Source of the DNA: Endocalyx cinctus
Taxonomy: Eukaryota; Ascomycota; Sordariomycetes; Amphisphaeriales; Apiosporaceae
NCBI GenBank assembly: GCA_001600455.1
Contig: BCKC01000004.1
Span: 2,232,001 to 2,296,000 of the forward strand
DNA: 64,000 bases
Direction of reading: 5' to 3'
A program made the translations under genes and the position numbers. The notes beneath the pieces are model-generated. The model made no database searches and was not told where the DNA came from. It was given only the letters and a program-made list of their open reading frames with translations. Positions 33,969 to 47,241 of this stretch are shown here, piece after piece. Positions within the stretch are counted from its first letter, which is position 1. Every line of letters begins with the position of its first letter.

Positions 33969-34459
33969 AGCGCTATCTCCAATATAACTGGTATGATCGT
34001 ACTAGGTATTATGTTAGAAGTTAACTATCGTTAATAATAAGGTAGTTCGACGGAGGGTGGTAGAGTAGATGATATAAGAATGTAAGGAAGAGTTGAGGGA
34101 AGAACACGAGAATAATGTAGGTATTCGTTAAGTATTGCGACGTAGAGAGTTTACGTAACTAGTTTCTCTAAGTATCCATATGGATATTGGTTGGATAGGA
34201 TTAATAAGCAATAAAAGCCGATCGAAAAACGGGACCCTCGACAGCGACATTTCAGTATTCTTAATTTTATACAGATATTTTCATGGAATGGATATTTCTA
34301 TGGAACAGTCGATTTATACCATGCCAAACGTATAGAGGAAAAAAGTATTATACTGCATCTTCATAAGATATACGATTTATCTATTAGACATTCGTTTGGA
34401 AATATTTCTAAGACTAGATAATGCAAGGAAAAAGATGAAGATTTAGTCATTTTGGTTTA
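33969..34459. other. spacer between HET gene and PUS3
   Basis: 490 bp, AT-rich, holding the HET 3' flank and the PUS3 promoter. No gene seen. Confidence 0.6.
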
Positions 34460-35236
34460 ATGAAGGCTCTCACCAGCAAATTCTATAGCTTGGCTCTGAG
34501 AACGCTTACATATAGAACCATTTTGACTAGATACAGCTACTCCACAGTTACCGAAGTCCCAAAAAATTTGGAATCATTCTTTTTCACAACAAGTTTAACA
34601 ATGGCTGATAAGATCAACTACAACAAATGGACGAAAGATGCCCTGATAGCCCGTATCAAGGCGCTAGAGTCAGAGATCTCCGCCCGAGATCACGTAGAGG
34701 CTGCAGTCATCTCTTCGGCAGGGGATACGACTACGACCAGTCAGGATGCATCTTTAATGTGCGATCCACAAGGATCCCCCCCAAAAAAGAACAGGAAAGA
34801 GATTAAGAAAGGGATTAAGAAAGGGAAGGAGAAGGAGGAGGAGAAAGAGAAAGGCATATTGGACCCTTCCAAATATTCAACGCGACTCGTCGCCCTGAAG
34901 TTCGCCTATCTTGGTAAGAACTACGGTGGCTTCGAATTCCAGGAGAGGTCAGCCCAACCCACCATCGAGGAGGAGCTCTGGAAGGCATGCGTCAAGTCTT
35001 GTCTCATCTTCCCCGAGACCCCCGGCCAGGTCATGTGGAATGATAGCAGATGGGAATATTCCAAGTGCGGACGAACAGACAAGGGCGTGAGTGCTTTTGG
35101 TCAAGTCGTAGGCATTAGGGTGAGGAGTAACCGGCCTCTTCCCAAGAAGCTAGCAGTCAAAGAAGTCAATTCAGATCAAAATGCACCCTCGCAAAGAGCC
35201 ACGGAAAGCGAGCCGCAAGATGTCACTTCTAAAAAC

Positions 35237-35269
<33 letters not shown>

Positions 35270-36466
35270 AAGAATAATAACGCTAGAGTAGGAGAAGGAA
35301 AGGCCGGTGTACCGCCTCCCGAAGAGGAACCCGAGTTCGACGATGCCAAGGACGAAATCGAATACGCGCGGGTCTTGAATAAATTACTTCCTCCAGATAT
35401 CAGGGTTCTAGCGTGGTGTCCTACGGTACCGGCCGATTTCTCGGCAAGGCACTCTTGCGGAGAGAGGCAATACCGATATTTCTTCACTCAACCTGCGTAC
35501 GCGCCCCTTCCGTCGAGCCTCGAGGATTCGAGTTTACGCGGTAAAGGCAAAGGAGAAGCGAAAGATAAAATCAAAGGCGGATGGCTCGATATCGACGCCA
35601 TGCGCGAGGCGGCCAAGAAATTCGAGGGCTTGCACGATTTCCGCAACTTTTGCAAAATCGACCCGAAGAAGCTCATCACGAATTACGAGCGCCGCATGTT
35701 GGAGTGCGACATCGTCGAGGTTACCGGCGCCGAGACCGGCCTACCGCATCTCGAGGCCGACGAGTTCCGGCCGAGCGCGCTGATAGGGTCCGACGATGGC
35801 AAATTCCCGAAAGTTTACTACTTCCACGTTAGGGGGACCGCGTTTCTGTGGCACCAGATCCGCTGCATGGTGGCGGTCCTATTCTTGGTCGGTCAAGGGC
35901 TCGAGTCGCCGTCGGTGGTCGATAGGCTCCTAGACATCTCGGCCGAGCCCAGACGACCGAGCTACGTGCTCGCCAGCGACGCGCCTCTCGTACTCTGGGA
36001 TTGCGTCTTCCCTAAAGACAGGACCGACGCGAACGCGCGACAGGACTCGATGAACTGGTTGTACCTGGGCGAGGATAGATCCGCTAATAAACACGGATAT
36101 AACGGCCTCGTCGACCAGTTATGGGGCACGTGGCGCGAGCGCAAGATGGACGAGATCCTCGCGCGTCAGCTCCTGATCGAGGCGTCAAGACGAGGCGACA
36201 TCACGCTGAATAAAGGGAACCAGGAGGAGGCACGCTTTCTTTCCAAGTCGCAGAAATTGTTCAACGGCGACCACCGGGAAGAGCTGGTGGGTAAGTACAA
36301 GCCCTTGCTCAAGAAGGCGAGGCTCCAAACTCCGGAGGAGGCTTGTCAGAAAGAGGCCCAGAAAAAGGGTTTCGCCAGCGTTGAGGAATGGAGGGCAGCG
36401 GCGGTTAAGAAAGCAAGGGAGCGAGGACAGAACGATGCCGATGATGATGACGGTGGACTAGAATAG
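34460..36466 (+). CDS. DEG1: tRNA pseudouridine synthase 3 (PUS3/DEG1)
   Basis: Single exon of 668 aa from the first ATG; a second in-frame ATG (34601, MADKINYNKW, residue 48) has a much better context (ACAATGG). The catalytic core is split. First half: TRLVALKFAYLGKNYGGFEF, then KCGRTDKGVSAFGQ, with the catalytic Asp in RTDKGVSA. An acidic insert (poly-Asp, encoded by GAT repeats) follows, then DIRVLAWCPTVPADFSARHS, then YRYFF. Second half: FEGLHDFRNFCKID, then FLWHQIRCMVAVLFLVGQGL. This is the TruA/Pus3 subfamily, which modifies U38 and U39 in the tRNA anticodon arm. The C-terminal 130 residues are charged and less conserved. Residues 1-47 are rich in Arg, Lys, Thr and Ser and look like a mitochondrial presequence. 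It ends 295 bp from convergent PIG-H. Confidence 0.92.
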
Positions 36467-36761
36467 GATAGAATAGAACCTATATAGAATTGTATCATAA
36501 TTGCAAAAAAAAAAAACATTGAATATATATATATAGTACGGGAAAATCTATACGGTAAAGACTTGCTAAACGTGCATCTCCATTAGACAAACAGCAAGGG
36601 GGGTATCATTCATTCATGTCGTTTTTAACAGCCCAAGCCAACGCCGCACACTAGAAAGGTGTGTATATTCAAAGTAAACCACCCAGGCTTTGTTTTTATT
36701 CCCTAGCCACCTAGGACCTCTCACCTCTCACCTCTCACGCAGGTCCTCCTTGATCCCTAAA

Positions 36762-37532
36762 TCAAATCTTGCCATTCGTAACCAAGGAATTATCCTTGCC
36801 AACCCCCGCCGAGCCCGAAGCGGCGGGCCGCTGCTCGTACAGGCACTCCCTAACACCGCGCCAGACGGTCTCGACGACGCGAGGGCACGGCAGGAGGCGG
36901 GGAAAGACGACGACGACGCTTTCCTCGCCCTCGACGACGACGACGAGGTAAACGCGGACCTCGAAGCCGCGGAAGGCCTCGTTGACGAGGACATCCTGGA
37001 TCTTGTCGGTGGGTATGAAGCGCGTCGCGGCGCCGCCGAGGATCGTGTTCTTGGTCGACATGGTCTGGATACCTAAGCCCCGCAGGACGAGGAGCCGCTC
37101 CTCGGCGTGGATCCGCCGCAGCAGCCCGTACAGGGCGCCGAGGCAGGCGGGCGCGAGCACGTACCAGGGGACGAGGGAGGCGATTTCGAGAGAGAGGAGG
37201 CCGGCGCGCGAGGTTTCGAGCCGTTCCAGGCAGAGGCGCAGCAAGGGCGGTATCGCTGCCGCTACCGTTGACGCGGACGCGGCGGACGTCGAGGATTCGC
37301 CGGAGCTACTCGAAGTAGAGGAGGTGGAAGAAGACGCGGACGAGAAGGGACTTGATGCCCAGGTCGAGTATAAGAGTAGGAGAACGCATAATCCTAGCAA
37401 CAGACGAATAAGATGTACGGCAAAAAGACTAATGCGTAAGGGGATGGTTAAAGGCGGCTTGGTCGAGACAATGAACTCGGCCGCCGTGGGCGAGGGGCGC
37501 CTGATTCGAAGGTAGGGCGCCGTGGTGAGCAT
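36762..37532 (-). CDS. GPI15: PIG-H/GPI15, subunit of GPI N-acetylglucosaminyltransferase
   Basis: Single exon of 256 aa, GC-rich compared with its flanks. Two hydrophobic segments (about 33-62 and 111-138) separated by a Ser-rich loop make a hairpin in the ER membrane. The PIG-H domain follows (about 140-230): EERLLVLRGLGIQTMS, then RFIPTDKIQDVLVNEAFRGF, then VRVYLVVVVEGEESVVVVFP, and WRGVRECLYE. This is the cytosolic-face subunit of the enzyme that moves GlcNAc from UDP-GlcNAc to phosphatidylinositol, the first step of GPI anchor synthesis. The Ser/Thr loop of about 40 residues is low in complexity. With the PGA1-like gene it is the second candidate GPI pathway gene in the window, but the two are 28 kb apart. 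Confidence 0.92.
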   Translation of the reverse strand: MLTTAPYLRIRRPSPTAAEFIVSTKPPLTIPLRISLFAVHLIRLLLGLCVLLLLYSTWASSPFSSASSSTSSTSSSSGESSTSAASASTVAAAIPPLLRLCLERLETSRAGLLSLEIASLVPWYVLAPACLGALYGLLRRIHAEERLLVLRGLGIQTMSTKNTILGGAATRFIPTDKIQDVLVNEAFRGFEVRVYLVVVVEGEESVVVVFPRLLPCPRVVETVWRGVRECLYEQRPAASGSAGVGKDNSLVTNGKI

Positions 37533-39846
37533 GGTCTATTTAGTAGGAGGAAGATATGCATATGGGTGGGTGGGTTGACTGTTTTGAAGCTCTTGGGATT
37601 AGACAGATTAATTAAAAGCCAGAAAAGAAAAATTAAATAAATAAATAGAGGTTCTATTGAAAAGACGGTTGTTTATTTATTATATATTTATTTTCAACTT
37701 GTAATGAATGATACTATCATCGTGTTTCGAGCTTCCAAGTATAAAAAGACAATACTTACTCCGTACAGAGTCTGGGATTATAGTGTATCCATGGATGATA
37801 CTGTAGTGCTCGGTAAATCAATTAATATACAAGTAAGGATAAATCTAGTTATGTAATATGCAACTTAAGAGTTGTGCAGATATCGCATTAGTATCTGCCG
37901 AAGTATATCCGGTAAAGGTGTAATAATATAAAATAAGCTGAAAAACTCCCGACTGTAATGGTCATAACGGGTAATGAAGGCGCTCGCAATTCTTGTTCTA
38001 GCTAGTCCAACTCCATCAGAACCCTCGAGGTCGCGCCCAGCGCAAACGCTGCGGTGATTAACTATCCGCTCGGGAAACCAGTGTTGATTAGTTGATCTTA
38101 AGAAATGGAGGGTAATCTTCAGGGTGGTTTCACACTGCAGAGAATCTCCCCCGTCGCGTGGTGCGCTGGAATACGCAGACCCGAGGAGTTTGGGTTAGCG
38201 GTTCGAGATGGAGATTGTCAACTCCCATATTCTTTTTTTTTTTTTTTCTTCTCCTCTTTTCTTTTAATATCCTTTTATATCATCCTTAATTCATTATATC
38301 AATTATCATGAACCGATTAATTGATTAAGAAATATGTTTTTCTATAACTTTTCCTTTTCTTTTTTTCCCCGCCTTAATATTTATAAACCTAATGAAAAGA
38401 TTCATGATAGTCTAAGTAAGATATAGCAAGTGCGGCGACATTATACATAAGTAATTCATTTTTTTTTTCCCACCAATATGAATATCAGCACAACTGACTC
38501 CCTTCAATGACTTTATTTCTATCAACTTTAATCATGTATATCAACATCGTTTATCAATCTATTTTAAAGGTATGAAAACCCATGCAATGCGCAGCTTTAA
38601 TTAGGCTAACTAGCTACTTAAATAAAAAAGAGTCAAATACAAATATCATTCATTATATACTTCCCAAAAAGTACTCATCATTAAACCAGTTAACAAGACG
38701 CGAGAACAAATAGAATAGGAGAAAACAAAAAAAAAAAAAGATAAAGGGGGAAAAAAAAACTAGAAAAAGCTGAAAAAAGATAACGTATATGATAAACAAC
38801 AGGTTGCCGTGAGGCAGCGCCGCTCTTCTTCGTTAAAATAAAATATGTATATTTCCTATTGTTTTCTCCTCAGAAATATCATCTCAAATCTCCATTCGGT
38901 CCGCAGACCGGAAGCGGCTTGGGGGAAGTGTGAGAGTAAGCTTAGTGAAAGTAGGGGTATGTATATCATGAATTTTGACCCGTATGTTTTTCCAACCTTA
39001 CAAAAAAAAACCTCACACTTTTCTTTCTTTTTTTTCTCTCACTATTTATCCCCTTAAAAAACTCAAGTAAGCCTTTTTCTTCGCTCTCTTCTGTTCATAG
39101 CCGCGTGGCTATTCTGGTGCGCAACACTTTCCGTTTTCTGTTGTTTTGTTTGTCTCATCTCCTTTTGCCCGCCCGGTTGGTTGTCATGAATCATAAAATA
39201 ATAATAGTAGTAGTAAAAGAAGATATGTAGGTCATCCCTATATGGGCACCAGAGAAAAGAGAAGAACGCTAAAAGAAGAAAACGGTATCGCGAGAAACCT
39301 CATAAAAATCTGATCGTATAAAATGAAAATAGTACAAACAGATATGTATTGATATAAACTTTTTTTTTTTATCTTTCTTTTTTTTTCCCTTTTTTTTGTT
39401 GGTATCTGGATGAAGAGAAATAACAAGTGGTGGCCGTTAATAAAAAGGGGAGAAAAGGTTCTGTCGTTGAGAAGGATTTTGATCTAAACAAAAAGAAAAA
39501 AAAAAAAACAAATTGTTTTTTTTTTCTTCTTCTTGAATTTCAAGAGCAAGGACTAAAATCAACGTCTGTATTGCTTGCTATACCATGTGATTTTGATGAG
39601 TGGATGAGTAATGACGGGTTGAGAAGCGTAAAATGGTATCAATAAGAAGTTATATTAAGGGGGGGACAACAAATGATATAGAAGTAGGTAACAAGAGGTA
39701 GAAATATGCAAGTAAACTCGAGAAAAAGATTCGCAAAAGATCAACTTGAGAATTATTCCGTGTGTATATGTACTAAAAATGCGGATCCGTGTTTTGGAAA
39801 AAGAAAAAAAAAGAGGAGAGATGAGAGGGAAACCGAGTTTCTTCTT
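37533..39846. other. 2.3 kb spacer between PIG-H and the WD40 gene
   Basis: Holds the PIG-H promoter and the WD40-gene 3' region. AT-rich with many poly-A and poly-T tracts (for example near 38229-38247, 38727-38740, 39361-39370), TACTCCGTA near 37758-37766 and ATCCATGGAT at 37787-37796. No gene seen. Confidence 0.6.
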
Positions 39847-42800
39847 TTAGATCATCTCGCTGTGGTGTAGTCCATTACCCATCCCCATCTCCTGGTGGAG
39901 AAGCTGCTGCTGGTACGCAGCCTTGACCTCGCGCGGGTGTCGCTCGATCGGCGTGTTCGCGACCGACTGCACGTTAGCGGCTCCGGACGGCATGGCCGGG
40001 TGCGTCGGCATACTCTCGTAAGGGGACGTCACCTCGGGAGACTTGGTGCGGCTGCCGAGTATGGAACTGGCCCTGCCTCGGCTCGCCGAACGCATCCTCT
40101 CGGTAGCGCGGCTGAACCGACCCGCGATGCTGTTATCCGTCGTGCTGCGCCCACGGTTGTGCCCGTTGCGAGATGAGGGGGGAGCCGGAGGCGCAATAAT
40201 CGGAACCGTCGACTCGTGCATCGGTGCCGCCACAGGGACATTTTGGAACTGCTGGTTGCTGTGGTGATCGTCGTCGTCCATGACGATTTCGATCGAGCCC
40301 GTTCCAGGTGGGCTGCCGTACACGTTCGGCCTAGCGCCCGGAAGAGGTACGGGAGGAGGCGGTGGCGGAGTCGCGAGATGCGCCAGTTCCTTGAGGACAG
40401 GCGGAGGGGGAGGAGGAGGCGGCGGCGGAATATCGTCGCGAGACGACTTTCTCGAGTGAGAGTATTTTCCGTTTCCGAGCATCTGGTCGATACCCGCCAT
40501 GTGGCCAGCTGTGGCGTCGGCGCTCATCTTCCTCGTGGAGACGGATCCTCGTCGAACCGACTGGTAGCCGCCAGCCTGTTGGAAGGCAGGGTGAGAAGGC
40601 AATCCTACCGTCGGCATCGCCGGTGGCTCTTCGGGGATAGGCGCCGACATGCATCTCTGGATGTTAGGTCGCGAGGGAGGGGAGTAGACAGTAGAGGGGA
40701 GGAGGGTGAGCGAAGGCTCGTTATTTTGCTGCTGCGCCGGTTGTGCCTGTTGTGCCTGCGGCGACCTCTTCGGCGACTTGGTTGGGGAGTTGTCACCAGG
40801 CTTTACGGGCGATGGCTGGGCCGAGTTTGACGGCGAGGACCTATGGGAAGAAGGAATTGGGGGCACGCCGGGCACGCCCCTACTGTCTGACTCAAACCTC
40901 AGTCTCATTGCCTTCGGTGTCGCGGGAAGACCGATTATCGGAGTGGTTCCGTTTCGCATATGCGATGGTTTTCGGGTAGGATCGGCAGTGTGGCTCCGAA
41001 CCGGGACATCTTGTGGGACAAAGGTTGTCTGCGGTAATTCAAACGCGCTCGGAGGACGCATCACGATAGGGGACAGCTCATCTGGATGAAGGATCGGCGG
41101 TGCTGATGGACGTCGAGCGAGAGACTTTCGGCGTTCTTCGAGTTCTCTAGCAGCCGCCTCCTTCTTGAGCTGTCGTAGGGTCGACATCTGCTTTAGGTCT
41201 CCAACGCTGGTAGCGTTGGTGAGCACACGTGCGCTCGGTTGAGGCGTTGTGCTAAGCTGCGGAGTCGTCCGAGGAGTCGACCTATAAGGTTCTGGTTCTA
41301 CGGGCGTCATGTCTTTTCTGCGACGGCTCGAAGACCGGTCACGAGCTCTTGAGACTGCAGGCGACGAAGGGTCCTTGCTACGGTTGTGCCTCTGCCGAAA
41401 TTGTTCCTGTGCCTCGACGGCGGCGCGGTAGTCCTCCTCGTCGTCAGACGGGAAAAAGTGGGCGTTGCTGGTCATGGGTACCGGCGATGATGGTGATCTC
41501 ACAGTGGAGCCATCACCGCGGCTCTTGCTCCTGCCGCGTAAATCTAAAGCTGGCGGTTTTCTCTCCTGGCTCCTGGCCCGGCTTGTCCGGCTAGAGGCAC
41601 GGCTCGAAATGAGCGCCCTCCTAGGTGAAGTCCTTCTAACCTGACTAGATTTGCGAACGGTAGAAGGCTCTACCATATCTAGGTTGATCGGAACGACGTT
41701 GTCATCATCTAAACCAGCGTCCGTCTGCCTTGGCGTACTCAGGTTCAGAAGGTCTTCTGGAGACATAGGGATCGGAGAGGTTGGAGAGCGCTTTGCTGGC
41801 TTTGGCGTCCAGTTCCGAGAGACAGCACGGCCTCTGTCCGAGGAGCTTTCCCGGGTGGCGTCCCTACGTCCCTTGCTGTGATCGCGGGGGCGTCCTTGTC
41901 TGTCGTCCTGGCGTTGACGGCTGCTTTCGCGGCTATGTTGCTTTTTGGAATAGTGCGTAGCCGCATCAAGGCTGTGGATGTAGTCATTCTGATGGCGATT
42001 GCTCTTGTAGCTGCGTCCTGCACTAGAAGTGGATGTTACCGAGCCCGCAACCGATCCTGGTCCACGACGTCGCGAAGGCCAATGGAACCGCGTGGAAGAA
42101 GAGACAGACTGTTCAGGGGAAGTTAAGTCGTTTGCCATGGAATCATCAAATGAGTTTAACTTCAGTTCCATCCCTTCGGGCTTTCTCTCACGTGCGCCAT
42201 TTCGGCTTCCACGTCCTTGTTGCATTAGCGCCTCGATGGATTGAGGCGATGGAGAAGGCGGCGGTGGGTCTTTTCGACGATGAGAATCCCTCATCATCAT
42301 GGGGCTTGCCGTGGAGGCTCTCGTAAGCGTCAGTCCTGCCGAGTTTTGCTCCTCAGAACCCTTCCGAGAATGGGTCAACCTGTCATTAGGAGGTGTGGGA
42401 AGATTTCCCTTGAGCAAGTCGCGAGGAGAACCGTCATTTGGTATCTCACCAATCGAAGAAAGACGCTGACGTCCGAAACCACCCGGCGTTTGCGGCTTTG
42501 CGGATATCGGCGTGCTATACACACTCCTCTGCGAGGGACGAAGGAATGCCGTGTTGGGGTCATGACCGGCCGGAGATATAGCAGACTCCGCAATTGGCGT
42601 GACGCCAGCAGCAATAGGTGTTTGTCCTCCATCCCCGGCAAAAAACTTTGATTTCTGTCCTTGGTCGCCGAAGGTGGTGATAAGTTTTAAGGCCGATGTC
42701 TTGGCGATACTACGCTGCGGGCCCCTGTTTAGTCCCGGTGGCGATAAAGGAGGACTCAACACCTCGGGGATGCTTGTCGGGTTCATGTTCTGGAAGGTGA

Positions 42801-45328
42801 CTTGTGCCGCGGAGGGCGAAGTCCACGGTTCCGAGGATTCAATTCCGGTACAAGCGAAACTGCGTGAAGTACGTTAACGAAAATCCAAGGGAGAGTCATG
42901 TAATTAGAAAGGGGGAAAAAACATACCAGCGAATAGCCAATTGCTGTTGACCGTGTTGAACCGCAAATTCACCCCATTTCTTGATCACTTGAGATTGGCG
43001 CTCCCATACGCCAGGAAAGAATAAGCAAAGCAAGATCAAGGCTTCCATATACTTCTTATGTGAAATGTAGATCTCGATTGCGTCGTTGTGATCCCCCATT
43101 CCAATCATAATGGTAGCCGCTGCGTGTACGTCGCCGCTTTCAAGAAGACGCTGGACCATGGCGCGACCAAGTTTGTGCTGGGAAGCTTGACCACCGATGC
43201 CACTGAGAGCCAGAAGCATCCAATCAGACGAAGTCATATGTTCGGAGTTCGCGCTCATAACGTCTGCATCGATGTCACCAAGCCACTTGGCAAGAAGAAT
43301 GCGGCTAGCCGATCCAATTGGGTGTCGTGACATCTCATCGCGTACTAGGTCCTCTATCTCCCGGTTCCAACCAAAGATGATGCTTAACATTTGGCGACGA
43401 AGGTCGTCGTTAGTTAGGAGCGATTGATCAGCTAGAGCAGTATGCTTGTATGGTATGTCGTGGAGACGACTCCGAGTGAATTTGAACAAGTCGTTCACCT
43501 TCGCCTCGTCGGGGCTAGGAAGAACTTCGTTTCTCAAACGCGATGGTCGGTGGCGGGAGCGAGACGAAGAAGCAATAGAGTTGGAGCTGACACTACTAAT
43601 TGAGTAAGCGTCCTTATCGCCGTACGGCGGCAAGGCAGAAGACCTGAGGGATGATCCTGCAGATATGTAAGTACTCTCTGTCATACCACGTGAAATTACC
43701 GAAGGTGGTTGCCGTCCCCGAGTACTAGATCCGGCAGAGGATTTTGATATCGTCGACGAACGGCTCTTCGAAGATACGGGGCTCGCCGACATGTACCTAT
43801 CATGCTCAAAAGATTCAGTGGTTGAGTCCGTTCCGCGAACCATCCGGGCGAAGGGAGACAGGTGATCATCGTCACTTTCCGATACCTCCGTGTTGATTGG
43901 GATAGACGAGTCAGATTCAGTGCCGATGATGACTACACCTTGCTCTACCTGCTCCTCTATTGATACAGGTGGGGATGGGGGCAAGAGGTTTGCGGGATGC
44001 TGTACGTTAGCCACCATCTGAGAGGGAGTATTCAGGTCGAATTGCTGGACAGTATTGTTGGCACCAAGGGTGAACAAGGTCGCCCCAGGGCCGAAGACGG
44101 CTAGGCCGCGGACATGTTCAAGGGTTGGGATGCTGTCATACGTGACATGTTTTGTTCGAACATCCCACGAGAGGGTTTCGCTATAGGTGTATGATGTCAG
44201 AACCCTTGTTGAAGTGTACCAAGCGCGCGCGTAAATAGATAAACAAAGCAGCCTTGCATAAACTTACCCATCAGAATACTGAATTATGCGGCCATTCTTG
44301 GACCAACCCATCCAGTTGGGACCGTTGAAAAAGTTCTCGTTCCGCTTTAATATTCTGACCACCTTTGCAGGGTCGTTGCCACTTAGAGATTTCGCCACGC
44401 TCCAAACTCTCAGGTCGCCGTCATGGGTCTGCACAGCCAACATATCGGATTTTTGGCGGACGGATGACGCATGCCAGGCCAAGTTGACTATGGGCGATGG
44501 AGCTCTCGAGGTACTAAGATTATGCAGGATCGTAAATCTTGGCTGTAATGTGGCGATAAGGAGGGAGCCATTTTGGTACCTTGATACAATGTTAGCGTGA
44601 GTTAGGTTTTTTTTTCTCTCTGTGATAGGACAAAGAATATCTCACCCGATGGCAAAAGTCCTGCAGTCAGCCGCTGGTGCGATTGCCGTTATCGCAATCT
44701 GGTCAATGGTGCGGGCGAATATGTGCTCGGAGGTCGCAGGTTCAAACTGAAGGACGCCTCCTGTTGTGTTGCCTGTATACAATCCCTAGAATCAGTAAAT
44801 GAGAACTTTTGAGTTAGCCGCGAAAATGCACTTACCGAACGCAACATTTCCATTCTTCATCCAAGCGGCGCAGGTCAAATCCATATATGAGGAAAATCTG
44901 GTTACTTCGTCGCCCGTCATTAAGTCCCATACAATAGCCGTCATATCCGCATCATAGCTGACAACCAGTCTTCCGGCTCCGACCTCGCTTTGTGTATCTA
45001 CAGCTATCAATTGAACCTCGGCGTTATGGCGAGAAAATCGCCTTTCGATCGTGAGACTGTCATGATGCGCGACGACTATGGAGTTTCCCTCTAGACATGC
45101 GTGTTAGTGAATGCTGGACTACCCTTCTCGGAAATTAGGATTCAACCTACGGCCATATAATAGCATAGAAGCCGTGGCAGACGTCGGTTCAAAGTATTTG
45201 GGAAGCGACGAGGGCGCATTAAAATTCTTAGGTTCGGGGTCCGCCATGGTTTTGTTCGAAGATCTCCCAGACGAACTCACCGAGGCGTGGTGGTGGCGAG
45301 GTACCGCCGGGTAACTTGCTGACGACAT
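39847..45328 (-). CDS. Large WD40-repeat protein with helical segment and long disordered tail
   Basis: Six exons on minus: 45328-45151, 45090-44836, 44772-44646, 44579-44268, 44180-42927, 42859-39847 (1712 aa); all junctions keep frame, with GTAAGT, GTGAGA and GTATGT-like donors. Residues 1-55 are Ser-rich. A beta-propeller of WD40 type follows (about 56-400), for example AIVWDLMTGDEV, DLRVWSVAKSL and LSWDVRTKH. A disordered stretch leads to an all-helical part (about 540-720; VRDEMSRHPIGSASRILLAK, then HNDAIEIYISHKKYMEALILL) similar in style to solenoids of gemin5/IFT-like scaffolds. The final 1000 residues are Ser/Pro/Arg-rich and disordered, with poly-Pro runs. Close relatives occur throughout Pezizomycotina as I recall, but I cannot name a function. 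The first intron was chosen because only that splice restores frame and gives YGQGNSIVVAHHD. Confidence 0.82.
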
Positions 45329-47206
45329 ACGGAAATGCTAGCACACTGATAAGACGTAAGTCGACCAATACCAAATTAATTGGCGATAGGTTCAGACGAT
45401 TGCTCGCGCAGAAGCGGCAATTCGGATATTTTCTCAGAGTTGCCCGAATGCGCAAGGCGGCGTAGATAAACTCACCTCGAGTCGCAAGCAAGAAAAAAAA
45501 AATGCAAGTAGAATATTTCTTCGAAGCGGGTTTCCCAGAAATCCACGCAAGGGGGCCGCTACACAATTCGGGCGCCGAGCATCACACACAACACCAAAAC
45601 CTGCCCGTTCCCGGACTTCTTTTCCACGTTTCGCGGTCCAGGATTACCGGGTTCAAGTACGTAGAGTTTACAGAAGCTCGTAAAATTTTCAGCTCGAGGC
45701 GGTGTATATGTTTCACGGGAGACTGCCTGGCTCGGGCTACGCTGTGCAGGATAAAATTGACAGTACGTATTCCCTAGTAAGTGTTGATATTTAGGAGAAA
45801 TCTTGTCGGAGTTTTCCTTTTTTTTTTTTNTTTCTCTCTCTCTCTCCCTTTTTTTTTTTTTTACCTCGCCAAGGGGGGGATAAGGATTGGTGTAGCTGTC
45901 GGCGGTGTAACTATATTAATTTTGTCGGTAGGTTGAGCGCTTGTCTTAGCCGATATCTGATGGGAAGCGATCGTATCAAATTCAATACCGAAGCAATTAA
46001 GTAGAAGGAAAAGTATGAAGTTCGTAGAGATGTAAGGGAAAACACTACGATGAATACTTTGGGGGGTGTGAGGGTGGAAATAAGTCGTGTATCAAGGTGT
46101 CAAGCCCAGCGCCTAAAGAAGAGGAGTTCTGAGCTGTCAATGGTCCAAGGACCGCATATATGGTACGTAGTAAAGAAAAGCGAGAGAGTCCATCCATATC
46201 AAGAAAGAGCGGGTACGGACCGGCTAAGCAAGGTCTGCAGTGCCCAGCATCACGCAGGGGTCTGATCAGCCATGACCTGCCGAGTGGACAGGGTTAAGGA
46301 CAGGGTAGTAGGTTGATCTAATAGACGTCGATTGTAATTCACAAAGTGACTGGACGAATTTGCAGTAGCTCCAGACCTGGAAAACCCAATAAGATAAATG
46401 GAAATTTGATATAATTAGCTTCATCTTGGCTACTAGATAGGTGATTCGACTGCTTTTACTCCTGTCATGTCACTTGACGGTGAAAGCGGAAACAGTTAGG
46501 TCTCGTGAACAGATACAGGTAACTGAAATGACGATAATCTTAGACTACGTAACATAACAAAATATAAAAAAATACATAGATACATGATCAAAAAAAAGAC
46601 GGATTCTTTTTCTTTTTTTGGGAGGGGCTTAGATAGATAGGGAGGGAGAGACAGATAGAATTGTAGAAGTAGATTTGCTGAATTAGACGCGTTGGCGGCG
46701 GAAGGAATCATGTCCGCCTCGTGGATTGTCGAGATGCGTCTAGTACAAGTATACATACATATACATATACATATACATTGTATTGGGGCCGAGTTAGCGT
46801 TTAGGATCAGAGCTGTTAGAAATACATTAAAGACCCCAAAAGATGATGCCTATGAGACAAGAATGAATACCTAGTTAGTTGGTTAGCCAGGTTGTATACT
46901 ACATGATAATTTGAAAGGATCAGCCCCCCCTTTTTTTTTTCTTCTTGTTCTTCTTCTTCTTATTTTGTTCCCATCGTTCATGTTATTGTGCGCATAGTGC
47001 ATTTTCCCCATTTCCCCATTTTCTCCATTTGCATTGCATTGCATTCGTATGTAAGGATGTATCATATTGTAATTTTTTCTCGAGTACAATGTATAAATAG
47101 AGATAATAAAAGTGGTTGGTGGATAGGGTAGTAATGGGTAATCAAGGGAGGTGGCGGGTTGGCATAATAGTATTGTGAATGTGAATGTGTGTATGTGTAT
47201 GGTGAG

Positions 47207-47241
<35 letters not shown>

